From Pseudomonas sp. GM48 (GTDB taxonomy: Bacteria; Pseudomonadota; Gammaproteobacteria; Pseudomonadales; Pseudomonadaceae), in the NCBI RefSeq assembly GCF_000282335.1, contig NZ_AKJM01000136.1, positions 1-64,000 on the forward strand: a stretch of DNA of 64,000 bases, in the 5' to 3' direction. A model generated the notes under the pieces. The model saw only the letters and a program-made list of their open reading frames with translations. It ran no database searches and was not told where the DNA came from. Within the stretch, counting starts at the first letter, position 1; every line of letters starts with the position of its first letter. A program made the translations under genes and the position numbers. This document shows, piece by piece, positions 16,013 to 26,014 of the stretch.

Positions 16013-18790
16013 TCAGGACGTTTGGGTCGCTGCGCGATTTTGCTGGTCACGCTGGGCGACCCAGTGCTCGATCAGTTCGCGCAACTGCGACAGCTCGACC
16101 GGCTTGGCCATGTGCCCGTCCATGCCGGCCTGTCGCGCACGCTCCTTGTGTTCGGTAAGGATATGGGCGGTCAACGCCACCACAGGGGTGCGAGCCCGCT
16201 GGTTGGCGACTTCCCATGCGCGCAATTGCTGGGTAGCCGAGAAACCGTCGAGGATCGGCATTTCGCAGTCCATCAGGACCAGGTCATAACGCTGGGCTTT
16301 CATCGCCTGCAAGGCTTCTTCGCCGTTGCAGGCGGTATCCGGTTGCAGGTTGAGCTTGCTCAGCATGCCGCGGATCACCTTGGTCGAGATGCTGTTGTCT
16401 TCGGCCACCAGGATGCGGAAGTCGCTGGGAACCTTGACCGGCAGGGCCGTGCCGTTTTGCACGGGCTGGGTGGCGACGAGACCTTTGTTGCGTTGGGTCA
16501 GTTCGTCGGCCAGGGTTGTCTTGAGGGTGTAGCCGGCCACCGGTTTGGCGAGGATGCGCTTGATCCCGGAGTTGCGCGCGATGATCTTGCTCGGCGCATT
16601 GCTGATGCCGGTGAGCATGATCAGCAGGATGTCATGGTTCAGGCTCGGGTCTTCCTTGATCTTGGCCGCCAGTTGCATGCCGGTCATGCCGGGCATGTTC
16701 TGGTCCAGCAGGACCACATCGAAATAATCGCGCAAATGCGCCTTGGTGCGCAGCAAAGCCAGCGCTTCCTTGCCGGAAGGTGCGGCGCTGACGTTCAGGC
16801 CCCAGGCACTGCATTGCTGCACCAACACCTTGCGACAGGTGTCGTTGTCGTCCACCACCAATACCCGCGCACCTTGCAGCGGACCGTCGAGGTCGGAGGT
16901 CGGGTGTTCGAGGCGGTCAGGGTCCAGGGGCAGGGTCAGCCACAGGGTGCTGCCCTGGCTGCTGCCACTCTTGATTCCGAATTCCCCCTGCATCAAGCGA
17001 ATCAGCTGGCGGGCAATCACCAGCCCCAGGTTGCCGCCCAGGCGGGTGGCCGAAAGAAAATGCCGGCTGTGCAATTCGGCGTGCATCAGGGCGTCGCGCT
17101 CTTCGGCTTCCATGGGCTCGCCGCTGTCCTGCACGGCGATACGCAGGCGCGGTTTGGTGTTGCGCTCGTCGAGCGCCACGACGATCAGGATTTCGCCTTC
17201 ATCGGTTTTCTTCAGGGCGTTTTCCAGCAGGCTCAACAGCGTCTGGCGCAGGCGTGTCGGATCACCGCTGATCACCCGTGGCACTTGCGGCTGGATGAAG
17301 CTGATCAACTCGACGTTTTGCTGCTCGGCCTTGGCGCGGAAGATGCTCAGGCAGTCTTCGATCAGCGCGTTGAGGTCGAACTGCACATCGTCCAGCTCGA
17401 TCTGCCCGGACTCGAGTTTGGAAATGTCGAGAATCTCGTTGATCAGGGTCAGCAGCTCGTTGCCGGCGCTGTGGATCGTCTGCACATAGTCGCGCTGCTT
17501 GACCGAAAGCGGTGTGCCCAGCAGCAGCTCGGTCATGCCGAGGACGCCGTTCATCGGGGTGCGGATCTCATGGCTAATCTTTGCCAGGAACTCGGCCTTG
17601 GCGTTGATCTCGGCGTTGCTGGCCGCGAGGTCGCGACTGATGCTGAAACGGTCTTCGGTGATGCGGCGCTGGCGCTCGCTCAACGCAATGCTCATCAGCA
17701 GGCCGCTGATGCAGATGACCACCATCAATGTGGTGATCAGACCATGGGGTTCGATCAGGGTCAGTCCCAGCAGCGCGGGCAGGATGACCAGTGTCCCGAG
17801 GTTGAACACCACCATGGCCGCCACGAAGAGGCGGGCCGGGCGATAACCTTTTTGCCAGTGATAGGCGCTGATGAACAGCATGGTCAGGCCTGCCAGGGCG
17901 ACCAGGCCGTAGGTAATGAAGTTCAGCGGCAGGGTATTGACGAACAGCAACATCAGGCCGCAGGCGGTGATGAGCAGGACCTCGCCGAGCAGCAACCGGT
18001 TCAGCGGATGCGGCCCGAGCGGGGAGAAGAAGCGATAGGCAAGCATCAGGCCGCAGGGCGCGGTCAGTAACAGTGCCAGGTAAGACCCCGGCGTTTGCAG
18101 TGCATGCCCGTCCGGCAGCCAGGGGCCGGCGAGGTTCAGCAACAACACCAGGCTGAGCATCAACAACCCTTCGCACATCGCCAACCAGAGGGCGCTGTGC
18201 GAGCGGGTGTAGGCGTAGCGGATGAGATTGTGCAGGATCAACATGGTGATGCAACCGAACAGCAGGCCATAGATCAGCGTCTGGTTCTGGTCGGCAGCTG
18301 CGAGGATCGCCGATTGCAGGGTGATATAGGGCCGTAACTGGTGGTCGGAGGCCAGTCGCAGGTAAACGTCGAGGGGATTGTCGCTTTGCGGCAGTGCCAG
18401 CATGAAGTCGCTGCTGGGTAATGGTCGCTCGGCCTGGGACTGCTCGTTGCCCGTGCTGGATTGATCGATCAGCTTGTCGCCGTCCAGCACATACATGTTG
18501 AACTGGCGCAGGTCGGGCGCGAACACCCGCAGCAATTGTTCGTGTTTGCCCGGTGCAAGCCTGAATCGCAGCCATAACGCGCCATCGGGTTCGGCCGCGG
18601 TAATGCGGTCGAGTTCGATGGGGCTGAATTGATTGGTGTAACGTGCGGAACGGATATCGCTCAGTTGCAGGTCGCCCTGTTCGTCAAGCAATACCGCCCA
18701 GCCACTGCCTTGCGCGGCCTGGGCCGGTAGCATGCAGAGCAAGGTCAACAGCGTGACGGTTAAGCTTATGGCAATCCTGAGCCAGCGCAC
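16013..18790 (-). CDS. retS: RetS-like hybrid sensor kinase
   Basis: A 925-residue hybrid sensor with this domain order: signal/TM segment ([19 protein letters not shown]), periplasmic 7TMR-DISMED2 sensor (about 30-165), seven-helix 7TMR-DISM region (about 180-375), HisKA with [13 protein letters not shown] (about 405), HATPase, and two receiver domains ([13 protein letters not shown] and [13 protein letters not shown]). The architecture and the place beside purD match P. aeruginosa RetS, which binds GacS and blocks Gac/Rsm signalling, favouring motile and acute-type behaviour over biofilm. The ATPase G1 box reads DSGEPM, without the second Gly of DxGxG. The GTG at 18790 is preferred (AAGGGA upstream); the frame stays open to 18865. 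Confidence 0.92.
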   Translation of the reverse strand: MRWLRIAISLTVTLLTLLCMLPAQAAQGSGWAVLLDEQGDLQLSDIRSARYTNQFSPIELDRITAAEPDGALWLRFRLAPGKHEQLLRVFAPDLRQFNMYVLDGDKLIDQSSTGNEQSQAERPLPSSDFMLALPQSDNPLDVYLRLASDHQLRPYITLQSAILAAADQNQTLIYGLLFGCITMLILHNLIRYAYTRSHSALWLAMCEGLLMLSLVLLLNLAGPWLPDGHALQTPGSYLALLLTAPCGLMLAYRFFSPLGPHPLNRLLLGEVLLITACGLMLLFVNTLPLNFITYGLVALAGLTMLFISAYHWQKGYRPARLFVAAMVVFNLGTLVILPALLGLTLIEPHGLITTLMVVICISGLLMSIALSERQRRITEDRFSISRDLAASNAEINAKAEFLAKISHEIRTPMNGVLGMTELLLGTPLSVKQRDYVQTIHSAGNELLTLINEILDISKLESGQIELDDVQFDLNALIEDCLSIFRAKAEQQNVELISFIQPQVPRVISGDPTRLRQTLLSLLENALKKTDEGEILIVVALDERNTKPRLRIAVQDSGEPMEAEERDALMHAELHSRHFLSATRLGGNLGLVIARQLIRLMQGEFGIKSGSSQGSTLWLTLPLDPDRLEHPTSDLDGPLQGARVLVVDDNDTCRKVLVQQCSAWGLNVSAAPSGKEALALLRTKAHLRDYFDVVLLDQNMPGMTGMQLAAKIKEDPSLNHDILLIMLTGISNAPSKIIARNSGIKRILAKPVAGYTLKTTLADELTQRNKGLVATQPVQNGTALPVKVPSDFRILVAEDNSISTKVIRGMLSKLNLQPDTACNGEEALQAMKAQRYDLVLMDCEMPILDGFSATQQLRAWEVANQRARTPVVALTAHILTEHKERARQAGMDGHMAKPVELSQLRELIEHWVAQRDQQNRAATQTS

Positions 18791-18889
18791 GGCGAAATCC
18801 CTTCTTAGGTTGATGCCAGAATATAACGATGCGCGGCGCCGGAATAGCCAGGCAAGGAATTGCAATCCCTGCCTGGCGTGGTGTTTACC

Positions 18890-20185
18890 TTATTCCTGAC
18901 TCTCGCCGCGCTCGCGGGCAATGGCGCGGTAGCCAATGTCCTTGCGATAGAAACAGCCTTCCCAGTCAATCGTAGCCGCCAGCTTGTAGGCCTGCTGCTG
19001 CGCAGCATCGACGCTGGTGCCCATGGCAGTGGCGCACAACACCCGACCACCGGCCGTCACTACCTGACCATCCTTGAGCGCGGTGCCGGCGTGGAAAACC
19101 TTGCCTTCCAGCACCGCGGCTGCATCCAGGCCCTTGATGGCTGCGCCTTTGGCGTAGTCGCCAGGGTACCCGCCAGCGGCCAGGACGATGCCGACGCTCG
19201 GACGTGGATCCCATTGCGCTTCCACTTTATCCAGCGCCTGGGCCAGGGCGGCTTCGACCAGCAGCACCAGGCTCGACTGCAGGCGCAGCATCACCGGTTG
19301 GGTTTCAGGGTCGCCGAAACGGCAGTTGAATTCGATGACTTTTGGGTTACCAGCCTTGTCGATCATCAGGCCGGCGTACAGGAAGCCAGTATAGACGTTG
19401 CCTTCCTCGGCCATGCCGCGCACGGTCGGCCAGATCACCAGGTCCATGACGCGCTTGTGCACGTCGGCGGTGACCACTGGCGCCGGGGAGTAAGCACCCA
19501 TGCCGCCGGTGTTCGGGCCGCTGTCGCCGTCGCCGACGCGTTTGTGGTCCTGGCTGGTGGCCATCGGCAGCACGTTCTTGCCGTCGACCATGACGATGAA
19601 GCTGGCTTCTTCGCCATCCAGGAACTCCTCGATGACCACGCGTGAACCCGCATCACCAAAGGCATTGCCCGCGAGCATGTCGCGTACGGCATCTTCGGCT
19701 TCGGCCAGGGTCATGGCGACGATCACGCCTTTACCGGCGGCCAGGCCGTCGGCCTTGATCACGATCGGAGCGCCTTTTTCACGCAGGTAAGCGAGGGCTG
19801 GCTCGATTTCGGTGAAGTTCTGGTAGTCGGCAGTCGGGATCTTGTGGCGAGCCAGGAAGTCCTTGGTGAAGGCTTTCGAACCTTCCAGCTGCGCAGCGCC
19901 GGCAGTCGGACCGAAGCAATCCAGGCCGCGGCTGCGGAACAGATCCACAACGCCGGCAACCAGCGGCACTTCAGGGCCAACGATGGTCAGGGAAACGTTT
20001 TTCTCGGCAAAGTCTGCCAGTTGCTCAAGCGCCAGTACGTCGATGGCGACGTTCTCGCACTTGGCTTCGATGGCGGTACCGGCATTGCCCGGAGCCACGA
20101 ACACCTTCTGCACGCGCGGATCCTGAGCCACTTTCCAGGCCAGGGCGTGTTCACGGCCACCGCTGCCAATGATCAAAACATTCAT
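18890..20185 (-). CDS. purD: Phosphoribosylamine-glycine ligase
   Basis: A 431-residue ATP-grasp enzyme (GAR synthetase) that joins glycine to 5-phosphoribosylamine, the second step of de novo purine synthesis. Visible are the N-terminal MNVLIIGSGGREHALAWK, the ATP-grasp loop KADGLAAGKGVIVAMT (about 145), EFLDGEEASF and the metal-binding EFNCRFGDPETQ (about 285). Length is typical. It is downstream of purH on the same strand, separated by a REPIN, and upstream of retS. Confidence 0.97.
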   Translation of the reverse strand: MNVLIIGSGGREHALAWKVAQDPRVQKVFVAPGNAGTAIEAKCENVAIDVLALEQLADFAEKNVSLTIVGPEVPLVAGVVDLFRSRGLDCFGPTAGAAQLEGSKAFTKDFLARHKIPTADYQNFTEIEPALAYLREKGAPIVIKADGLAAGKGVIVAMTLAEAEDAVRDMLAGNAFGDAGSRVVIEEFLDGEEASFIVMVDGKNVLPMATSQDHKRVGDGDSGPNTGGMGAYSPAPVVTADVHKRVMDLVIWPTVRGMAEEGNVYTGFLYAGLMIDKAGNPKVIEFNCRFGDPETQPVMLRLQSSLVLLVEAALAQALDKVEAQWDPRPSVGIVLAAGGYPGDYAKGAAIKGLDAAAVLEGKVFHAGTALKDGQVVTAGGRVLCATAMGTSVDAAQQQAYKLAATIDWEGCFYRKDIGYRAIARERGESQE

Positions 20186-20238
20186 TTCAAAAACCTCGGA
20201 TGACGCTAATTCTGTTGAGCATCGTAAAGATGCTTTAC

Positions 20239-20328
20239 CTGTGGGAGCGGGCTTGCTCGCGAAAGCGGTGTGTCAGCCAACATCAACGTCGCTGACAGAT
20301 TGCATTCGCGAGCAAGCCCGCTCCCACA
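20239..20328. repeat. REPIN
   Basis: Arms at 20239-20263 and 20305-20328 around a 41-base spacer, in the 157-base gap between purH and purD. If the two genes are co-transcribed, this hairpin would sit inside the mRNA. Confidence 0.9.
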
Positions 20329-20342
20329 TTTGAATCGGTGTA

Positions 20343-21950
20343 TCAGTGACGGAAGTGACGCATGCCGGTGAACACCATCGCGATACCAGCTTCGTCGGCA
20401 GCCGCAATCACTTCGTTGTCACGCATCGAGCCGCCTGGTTGGATCACTGCAGTCACGCCCGCCTTGGCCGCATTGTCCAGACCGTCGCGGAACGGGAAGA
20501 ATGCATCGGAAGCCATCACCGAACCGGCTACCTGCAAGCCGGCATGTTCCGCCTTGATTGCAGCAATACGCGCCGAGTTCACGCGGCTCATCTGGCCGGC
20601 GCCGACACCGATGGTCTGGCGATTCTTGGCGTAGACGATGGCGTTGGATTTCACGTACTTGGCGACTTTCCAGGCGAAGATCAGGTCGTGGATTTCCTGC
20701 TCGCTCGGTGCGCGCTTGGTGACCACTTTCAGGTCGTCGGCGCCGATCATGCCGATGTCGCGGCTCTGTACCAGCAGGCCACCGTTGACGCGCTTGTAGT
20801 CCCAGGCAGCAGCGCGGTCAGCCGACCACTCGCCACAGGCCAACAGGCGTACGTTGGCTTTGGCGGCGACGATGGCGCGGGCTTCTTCGCTGACCGACGG
20901 AGCGATGATCACTTCGACGAACTGGCGTTCAACGATGGCCTTGGCGGTCTCGGCGTCCAGTTCGCGGTTGAAGGCGATGATGCCGCCGAACGCGGATTCG
21001 GTGTCGGTGGCGTAGGCCAGGTCGTAGGCCTTGCGGATGCCGCCTTCGGCATCAGGGCTGACGGCCACGCCGCACGGGTTGGCGTGCTTGACGATGACGC
21101 AGGCTGGCTTGACGAAGCTCTTCACGCATTCCAGCGCGGCATCGGTGTCGGCCACGTTGTTGTACGACAGTTCCTTGCCTTGCAGCTGGGTCGCGGTGGC
21201 GATGCCGACTTCGGCAGGCTTGGCTTCCACGTAGAACGCCGCGCTCTGGTGCGGGTTCTCGCCGTAGCGCATTTCCTGGGCCTTGATGAACTGGCTGTTG
21301 AAGGTGCGCGGGAACTCGCTGCGGCCTTCTGTGCTCAGGGTATCAGCCGCCTGGTTCACGGTGCCCATGTAGTTGGCGATCATGCCGTCGTAGGCAGCAG
21401 TGTGTTCGAAGGCCTTGAGCATCAGGTCGAAACGCTGAGCGTAGGTCAGGCCGCCGGCCTTGAGGTTTTCCAGGACGCTGGCGTAATCGCCGGCATTGAC
21501 CACGATGGCCACGTCTTTGTGGTTCTTCGCTGCGGAACGGACCATGGTCGGGCCGCCGATGTCGATGTTCTCGATGGCGGTCGGCAGGTCGCAGCCAGGC
21601 TTGTTGATGGTGGCTTCGAACGGGTACAGGTTGACCGCTACCAGGTCGATCGGCTTGATGCCGTGTTCATTCATGATGGCGTCGTCGATACCGCGACGAC
21701 CGAGGATCCCGCCGTGGATTTTCGGGTGCAGGGTCTTCACCCGGCCGTCCATCATTTCTGCGAAACCGGTGTAATCCGCGACTTCCACTGCGGCAACGCC
21801 ATTGTCTTGCAGCAGCTTGAACGTCCCGCCGGTGGAGAGGATCTCGACGCCCAGGGCTGCAAGCTCCTTGGCGAATTCGAGGATCCCGGTCTTGTCGGAA
21901 ACGCTGATCAAGGCGCGGCGGATCGGCAGGCGGGTAGTCTGGTCGGTCAT
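20343..21950 (-). CDS. purH: Bifunctional AICAR formyltransferase / IMP cyclohydrolase
   Basis: A 535-residue enzyme for the last two steps of de novo IMP synthesis. The N-terminal MGS-like cyclohydrolase (about 1-195) begins [20 protein letters not shown] and contains [14 protein letters not shown]. The C-terminal transformylase (about 200-535) contains the catalytic K-H pair in [12 protein letters not shown] (about 265) and ends [15 protein letters not shown] chose the ATG at 21950 (GGAAATTGAA upstream); in-frame starts exist at 21962 and 21983. It lies just after fis on the same strand. Confidence 0.97.
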   Translation of the reverse strand: MTDQTTRLPIRRALISVSDKTGILEFAKELAALGVEILSTGGTFKLLQDNGVAAVEVADYTGFAEMMDGRVKTLHPKIHGGILGRRGIDDAIMNEHGIKPIDLVAVNLYPFEATINKPGCDLPTAIENIDIGGPTMVRSAAKNHKDVAIVVNAGDYASVLENLKAGGLTYAQRFDLMLKAFEHTAAYDGMIANYMGTVNQAADTLSTEGRSEFPRTFNSQFIKAQEMRYGENPHQSAAFYVEAKPAEVGIATATQLQGKELSYNNVADTDAALECVKSFVKPACVIVKHANPCGVAVSPDAEGGIRKAYDLAYATDTESAFGGIIAFNRELDAETAKAIVERQFVEVIIAPSVSEEARAIVAAKANVRLLACGEWSADRAAAWDYKRVNGGLLVQSRDIGMIGADDLKVVTKRAPSEQEIHDLIFAWKVAKYVKSNAIVYAKNRQTIGVGAGQMSRVNSARIAAIKAEHAGLQVAGSVMASDAFFPFRDGLDNAAKAGVTAVIQPGGSMRDNEVIAAADEAGIAMVFTGMRHFRH

Positions 21951-21984
21951 TTCAATTTCCATCAAAAGCAAAGGAGTCAGCAAA

Positions 21985-22014
21985 AAAGGCGACCGGTTTT
22001 ACGCGGGCGCCTTT
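21985..22014 (-). terminator. fis terminator
   Basis: On the minus strand AAAGGCG and CGCCTTTTTT pair around an interrupted stem (22014 down to 21982). It lies 18 bases after the fis stop, at the start of the purH leader. Confidence 0.75.
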
Positions 22015-22031
22015 CTGGTTTGATTGAATGC

Positions 22032-22352
22032 TTACAGCAAATCGTACTGCTTGAGTTTCTTGCGCAGCGTGCCACGGTTCAGCCCGAGCAGCTCGCTGGC
22101 CTTGGTCTGGTTGCCCTTGACGTAATTCATCACGCACTCGAGCAGGGGAGCCTCGACTTCGGAGAGCACCAGGTTGTACACATCCGTGACGGCAGCGCCC
22201 TCAAGGTGGGCGAAATAATTGTGCAGCGCCTTCTCGACACTCCCGCGAAGGGTCTGGCCTTCTTCGCTCGGTGTATTGAGGTGCTGTTTCAAATTCACGT
22301 TGTCGCTCACGGGTGTTGTTCCACTCACTAAAGTCTCGGTCATCATCGTCAT
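22032..22352 (-). CDS. fis: DNA-binding protein Fis
   Basis: A 106-residue nucleoid-associated protein and global regulator. The C-terminal helix-turn-helix is unmistakable ([27 protein letters not shown] region), and the N-terminal half matches Pseudomonas Fis ([12 protein letters not shown]). The frame is open far upstream, but the ATG at 22352 overlaps the dusB stop (ATGA) and gives the family length. Operon dusB-fis is the standard arrangement. It is involved in DNA bending and growth-phase control of stable RNA genes. Confidence 0.97.
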   Translation of the reverse strand: MTMMTETLVSGTTPVSDNVNLKQHLNTPSEEGQTLRGSVEKALHNYFAHLEGAAVTDVYNLVLSEVEAPLLECVMNYVKGNQTKASELLGLNRGTLRKKLKQYDLL

Positions 22353-23359
22353 GCGGCCACCCACTCTCCGTCCCCTGTCAGGCTCTTGTAACGTTCGGCG
22401 AAAAACGCCTGAACGTTGGCGCATTGTGTATCCGTACCATCCAAACGATTGAAGTGGGCGCGAAACTCCCTGGCGCCCGGCAGGGTTGCGAGATACCAGC
22501 CCACATGCTTTCGAGCAATGCGCACACCCATGACATCGCCATAGAAGGCGTGCAGGGCGGCCAGATGCTCTAGCAGAATGCGTTCCACCTCGATCAGTTC
22601 CAGCGCCGGGAGTTTCTCTCCGGTACGCAGGAAATACTCGATCTCGCGAAAAATCCATGGCCGCCCCTGGGCAGCCCGGCCAATCAACAAACCATCGGCA
22701 CCGGTCGCGTCAAGCACGTACCGGGCTTTTTCCGGCGAATCGATATCGCCGTTGGCGAAGACCGGAATCGACACTGCCTGCTTGATCGCGGCAATGGTGT
22801 CGTACTCGGCTTCACCTGTGTACAGGTCGGCACGGGTGCGGCCATGCACCGCCAGCGCCGTAATGCCTGCCTGCTCGGCGATTTTCGCCACCGTCAGGCC
22901 GTTCTTGTTGTCCCGGTCCCAGCCGGTCCGGATCTTCAGGGTAACCGGCACATCGACCGCAGCCACGACGGCCTGCAGGATCTCGGTTACCAGGGCTTCA
23001 TCCTTCAGCAGGGCGGACCCGGCAGCCTTGTTGCAGACCTTCTTTGCCGGACAGCCCATGTTGATATCAATAATCTGCGCGCCCATTTCAACGTTGGCGC
23101 GGGCGGCGTCCGCCAGCATCTGCGCGTCCCCACCGGCGATCTGTACCGAGCGTGGCTCGGGATCACCTTCGTGGATCATGCGCATGCGCGACTTGCGGGT
23201 GTTCCACAGGCTCATGTCGCTGGTGACCATTTCCGAGACGACCAGTCCCGCGCCCAAGCGCTTGCACAGCTGACGAAAGGGCTGGTCGGTGACACCCGCC
23301 ATAGGGGCGAGAATCAAGCTGTTATGTAACGTGTATGGACCGATGCGTACCGCCGACAT
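22349..23359 (-). CDS. dusB: tRNA-dihydrouridine synthase B
   Basis: A 336-residue FMN-dependent enzyme that reduces uridine in tRNA to dihydrouridine. Visible are the N-terminal [20 protein letters not shown], the catalytic Cys in [20 protein letters not shown] (about 100), [13 protein letters not shown] and the FMN-binding PVFANGDI. It is the first gene of dusB-fis. A TTTATC-N17-TATCAT promoter-like pair lies upstream at 23411-23439. Confidence 0.96.
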   Translation of the reverse strand: MSAVRIGPYTLHNSLILAPMAGVTDQPFRQLCKRLGAGLVVSEMVTSDMSLWNTRKSRMRMIHEGDPEPRSVQIAGGDAQMLADAARANVEMGAQIIDINMGCPAKKVCNKAAGSALLKDEALVTEILQAVVAAVDVPVTLKIRTGWDRDNKNGLTVAKIAEQAGITALAVHGRTRADLYTGEAEYDTIAAIKQAVSIPVFANGDIDSPEKARYVLDATGADGLLIGRAAQGRPWIFREIEYFLRTGEKLPALELIEVERILLEHLAALHAFYGDVMGVRIARKHVGWYLATLPGAREFRAHFNRLDGTDTQCANVQAFFAERYKSLTGDGEWVAA

Positions 23360-23410
23360 AGGACTTCCCTGTTGTGGGGCCGGATCATTAGAGTTCGAAA
23401 AAGGGTTGGC

Positions 23411-23439
23411 ATGATACCCGCTCTCGATGACTGGATAAA
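23411..23439 (-). promoter_or_regulatory. Probable sigma-70 promoter of dusB-fis
   Basis: On the minus strand TTTATC (23439-23434), a 17-base spacer and TATCAT (23416-23411) lie about 50 bases before the dusB start in an otherwise gene-free AT-richer gap (23360-23543). Confidence 0.45.
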
Positions 23440-23543
23440 GGCTGAATTGAACAAAATCTGAACAGTTACTCTGTTATTACCCATGGTTTGGTTTGCCAGG
23501 GGGAGTCGCAAAGCCGACGTCAATCCGCGAGCGAAGACGCGTT

Positions 23544-24797
23544 TCACTCCGGAGAATGAAAGCTCAGACTGTAGTTCACCGCCTTGGCGCCAGGGTCGAG
23601 AATGTCCAGGGCGATGTGGATTGGCGTTTGCGGAGGCATTTCCGCCATGCCTTCGAGATCGCCATTGAGGTACTCGCCGGGTTTGAAGCGGCGACTGGCG
23701 ATCAGGTGGCCATTGAGGTCGGCAAAGCGCAGTTCCAGCAGCGGGAAAGGCTGGGAGAAGGGCGCGCGGTTATAGATGATCGCATCGACCACCAGTGCGC
23801 CATTGAACTCGGGATGGCTGCGCACTACCAGGTTACTGCTCTTGATTTTCGCAATGTCGACCTTGGAAGGCACGGTGCAGCCGATTTGCGGGCACAGTTG
23901 CTGGAACCACGGGCGATATTGATCCTGTCGCGCCAGTTCGTCGAAATGGTAGGCGATGTACTGGCCGGCGAGGGCACCAGCGGCAATCAGCACCAGCAGC
24001 AACCACAGCAGTCGCCGGCCCCAGGGCGAGCGACGTTTTTGCCAATCCAGTTGCAGCGGGTCGTCGGTCAGGTCTTGCAGCACTTCGGCACGCACGCCCG
24101 GTTCACTGCGTTCGCGTCGGCTGCGCAGCGGTTCGATCGAGGGCAGGTTGTCGTCGGATTCGTTCTCGTCGGCGGCCGACAGGCGTTCGTGGCTCAGTGG
24201 CGCATCGAGAGGGTCGTGCAGGCGCAAATGGGGTGGTTGCGGCTCGTCGTCGAGATCGACCGGCTCCAGAGACAGCGAAGGTTCGGTGCGCGAGGCTTTA
24301 CTTGGTTCGACCGTCGGCTCTGGCGTTTCAAGGCTGTCGAGTGGTTCTTCGACTTGCATGCGATCGGCCGCCGACTCACTGAACAGGCTGTCGGACCACG
24401 GCTCCTCATCGTCTTGCCCGGTGCTATCGCGACGGGCGCTCAACGAGTCGTCGCGATGACGGCCGAACTCGGTGGTCGGCTGGATTTCCCGCTGTTCGAG
24501 GCGGGCGAGTTCTTCGTCGAGGTCGAGGCTGTCCAGGTCCAGCTCGGCAGCGCTCCATTGCTTCTGGCTGATGGCGCGCGGCGGCGATGGTTCGACGGGC
24601 TCCGCAGGCTCCACAGGCGGGAGCGGCGTCGCTACCGGTGGTTCCTTGCCGGCCTGCTCGAGCAACTGCTTGGCGGCATTGAACACCTGCAGGCAGGAGC
24701 CGCAACGTACCACCCCGCGCGCCACGCTCAACTGGGCATGGCTGACGCGGAAACTGGTTTGGCAATGCGGGCACTGGGTGACGAAGCTATCGGTCAT
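23544..24797 (-). CDS. DUF3426 zinc-ribbon membrane protein
   Basis: A 417-residue protein with an N-terminal MJ0042-type zinc ribbon (TQCPHCQTSFRVSHAQL ... VVRCGSCLQVFNA; residues 8-43). A long acidic, Pro/Glu-rich and probably disordered region follows (about 60-250), then one membrane segment (RLLWLLLVLIAAGALAGQY; about 270-290) and a C-terminal DUF3426 domain (about 300-417). Function is unknown. It is conserved beside prmA and dusB in Pseudomonas; here it follows prmA by 30 bases, and its 3' end faces the dusB-fis promoter region. Confidence 0.85.
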   Translation of the reverse strand: MTDSFVTQCPHCQTSFRVSHAQLSVARGVVRCGSCLQVFNAAKQLLEQAGKEPPVATPLPPVEPAEPVEPSPPRAISQKQWSAAELDLDSLDLDEELARLEQREIQPTTEFGRHRDDSLSARRDSTGQDDEEPWSDSLFSESAADRMQVEEPLDSLETPEPTVEPSKASRTEPSLSLEPVDLDDEPQPPHLRLHDPLDAPLSHERLSAADENESDDNLPSIEPLRSRRERSEPGVRAEVLQDLTDDPLQLDWQKRRSPWGRRLLWLLLVLIAAGALAGQYIAYHFDELARQDQYRPWFQQLCPQIGCTVPSKVDIAKIKSSNLVVRSHPEFNGALVVDAIIYNRAPFSQPFPLLELRFADLNGHLIASRRFKPGEYLNGDLEGMAEMPPQTPIHIALDILDPGAKAVNYSLSFHSPE

Positions 24798-24827
24798 GCG
24801 GCGATCCGGATTATGCAGGCGCTCATT

Positions 24828-25706
24828 CTAGCGCCGACGGCCAGTGATGCGCACCCAGCCATCGCGATTGGCGATCGGGTCCAGATCGAAGTCCTTGGCG
24901 TAAGCAGCGGCGACTTCATTGCCTTGTTCGGCGAGGATGCCCGACAGCGCCAGGCGACCGCCGGGCTTGACCAGGCCGGACAGCTGCGGCGCCAGGGAAA
25001 CCAGCGGGCCGGCGAGGATGTTGGCCACCAGCACGTCGGCCTGCACTTGCGGCAAATCTTCTGGCAGGTACAGCGGGAACAGGTGTTCGGCGATGTTGTT
25101 GCGCCCGGCGTTGTCGCGAGAGGCTTCCAGCGCCTGCACGTCAATGTCGGTGCCCACGGCCTCCTTGGCGCCCAGCAACAGCGCGGCAATCGCCAGAATC
25201 CCCGAGCCGCAGCCGAAGTCCAGCACGTTGCAGCCTTGCAGATCCTGGCCGTCGAGCCATTCCAGGCACAGCGCGGTAGTCGGGTGGGTGCCGGTGCCGA
25301 ACGCCAGGCCCGGGTCCAGCAGCAAATTCACGGCATCCGGTTCCGGCGCGGCGTGCCAGCTCGGCACGATCCACAGGCGCTGGCCGAAACGCATTGGCTG
25401 GAATCCGTCCATCCAGCTGCGTTCCCAGTCCTGGTCTTCGATCACTTCGCTGTGGTGTTCAGGCAGCGGGCTGCCGGTCAGCAGCTCCAGGTGGGCCAGT
25501 ACCGGGCCGGGCTCGGTGCCACCTTCGAACAGGGCCAGCAGGTGAGTGTGGGACCACAGCGGCGTGGTGTTGAGTTCCGGCTCGAAGATCGGCTGATCTT
25601 CGGCGTCCATGAAGGTCACCGACACGGCGCCCACTTCAAGGAAAGCGTCTTCATAGGTTTCGGCTTGTTCTGGGCTGATGGCGAGACGTACTTGCAGCCA
25701 AGGCAT
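24828..25706 (-). CDS. prmA: Ribosomal protein L11 methyltransferase
   Basis: A 292-residue SAM-dependent methyltransferase that trimethylates ribosomal protein L11. The start at 25706 ([20 protein letters not shown]) gives the family length although the frame is open upstream. Visible are the N-terminal substrate-recognition domain, [17 protein letters not shown] (about 140), the SAM motif [20 protein letters not shown] (about 160) and [16 protein letters not shown] (about 225). It is probably co-transcribed with the DUF3426 gene. Confidence 0.95.
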   Translation of the reverse strand: MPWLQVRLAISPEQAETYEDAFLEVGAVSVTFMDAEDQPIFEPELNTTPLWSHTHLLALFEGGTEPGPVLAHLELLTGSPLPEHHSEVIEDQDWERSWMDGFQPMRFGQRLWIVPSWHAAPEPDAVNLLLDPGLAFGTGTHPTTALCLEWLDGQDLQGCNVLDFGCGSGILAIAALLLGAKEAVGTDIDVQALEASRDNAGRNNIAEHLFPLYLPEDLPQVQADVLVANILAGPLVSLAPQLSGLVKPGGRLALSGILAEQGNEVAAAYAKDFDLDPIANRDGWVRITGRRR

Positions 25707-25813
25707 GGCGGGCACCTTTGAAAAATATTGATTGCAGCCTAGCGGGCTGCGAGAAGCGCGCAAGTTTACGCGAGCGCGGGGCTTTTGTGGGAGTGGCTCG
25801 CTGTGATGCCGCA

Positions 25814-25946
25814 TGTAGCAGCTGGCGAAGCCTGCGTTCGGCTGCGCAGCAGTCGTAAAACCTGAGCGCACGACCCTCCTGACACACCGCATGGACTGGA
25901 TTCACGACTGCTTCGCAGCCGAACGCAGGCTTCGCCAGCTGCTACA
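25814..25946. repeat. Large inverted repeat, second REPIN-like family
   Basis: Two 43-base arms (25814-25856 and 25904-25946) are inverted copies with one or two mismatches around a 47-base spacer. The core reads GTAGCAGCTGGCGAAGCCTG followed by CGTTCGGCTGCG. It is unrelated in sequence to the GGGAGCGGGCTTGCTCGCGA family. This is the only copy in the window. Confidence 0.88.
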
Positions 25947-25970
25947 AAGGTTGTTGCAATGCGCAGATAC

Positions 25971-25998
25971 AACAAAGCCGCCCGAAGGCGGCTTTGTT
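25971..25998 (-). terminator. accC terminator
   Basis: A perfect 12-pair stem (AACAAAGCCGCC / GGCGGCTTTGTT) with a CGAA tetraloop. It starts 17 bases after the accC stop on the minus strand. Confidence 0.85.
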
Positions 25999-26014
25999 TT
26001 GTACCAGCTAAAGC

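Larger units (their letters stand above)
25707..26014. other. 308-base intergenic region between prmA and accC
   Basis: This holds the second-family inverted repeat (25814-25946) and the accC terminator (25971-25998). I see no gene in it; open frames that cross it run through the palindrome. Confidence 0.7.

Noticed and set aside
15998-18070. 690-codon plus-strand frame opposite retS
   Set aside because: His/Gln/Asp/Val-biased antisense shadow of a multi-domain kinase whose motifs are all intact on the minus strand.
20346-22331. 661-codon plus-strand frame opposite purH and fis
   Set aside because: Spans two well-defined essential genes on the other strand; biased composition only.
22353-22658. 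N-terminal extension of fis to 208 codons
   Set aside because: The upstream part lies within dusB in another frame; the ATGA junction at 22349-22352 gives the family-length protein.
23493-25721. 742-codon plus-strand frame opposite DUF3426 and prmA
   Set aside because: Antisense to two recognised genes; Gln/Arg/His-rich, no motif.
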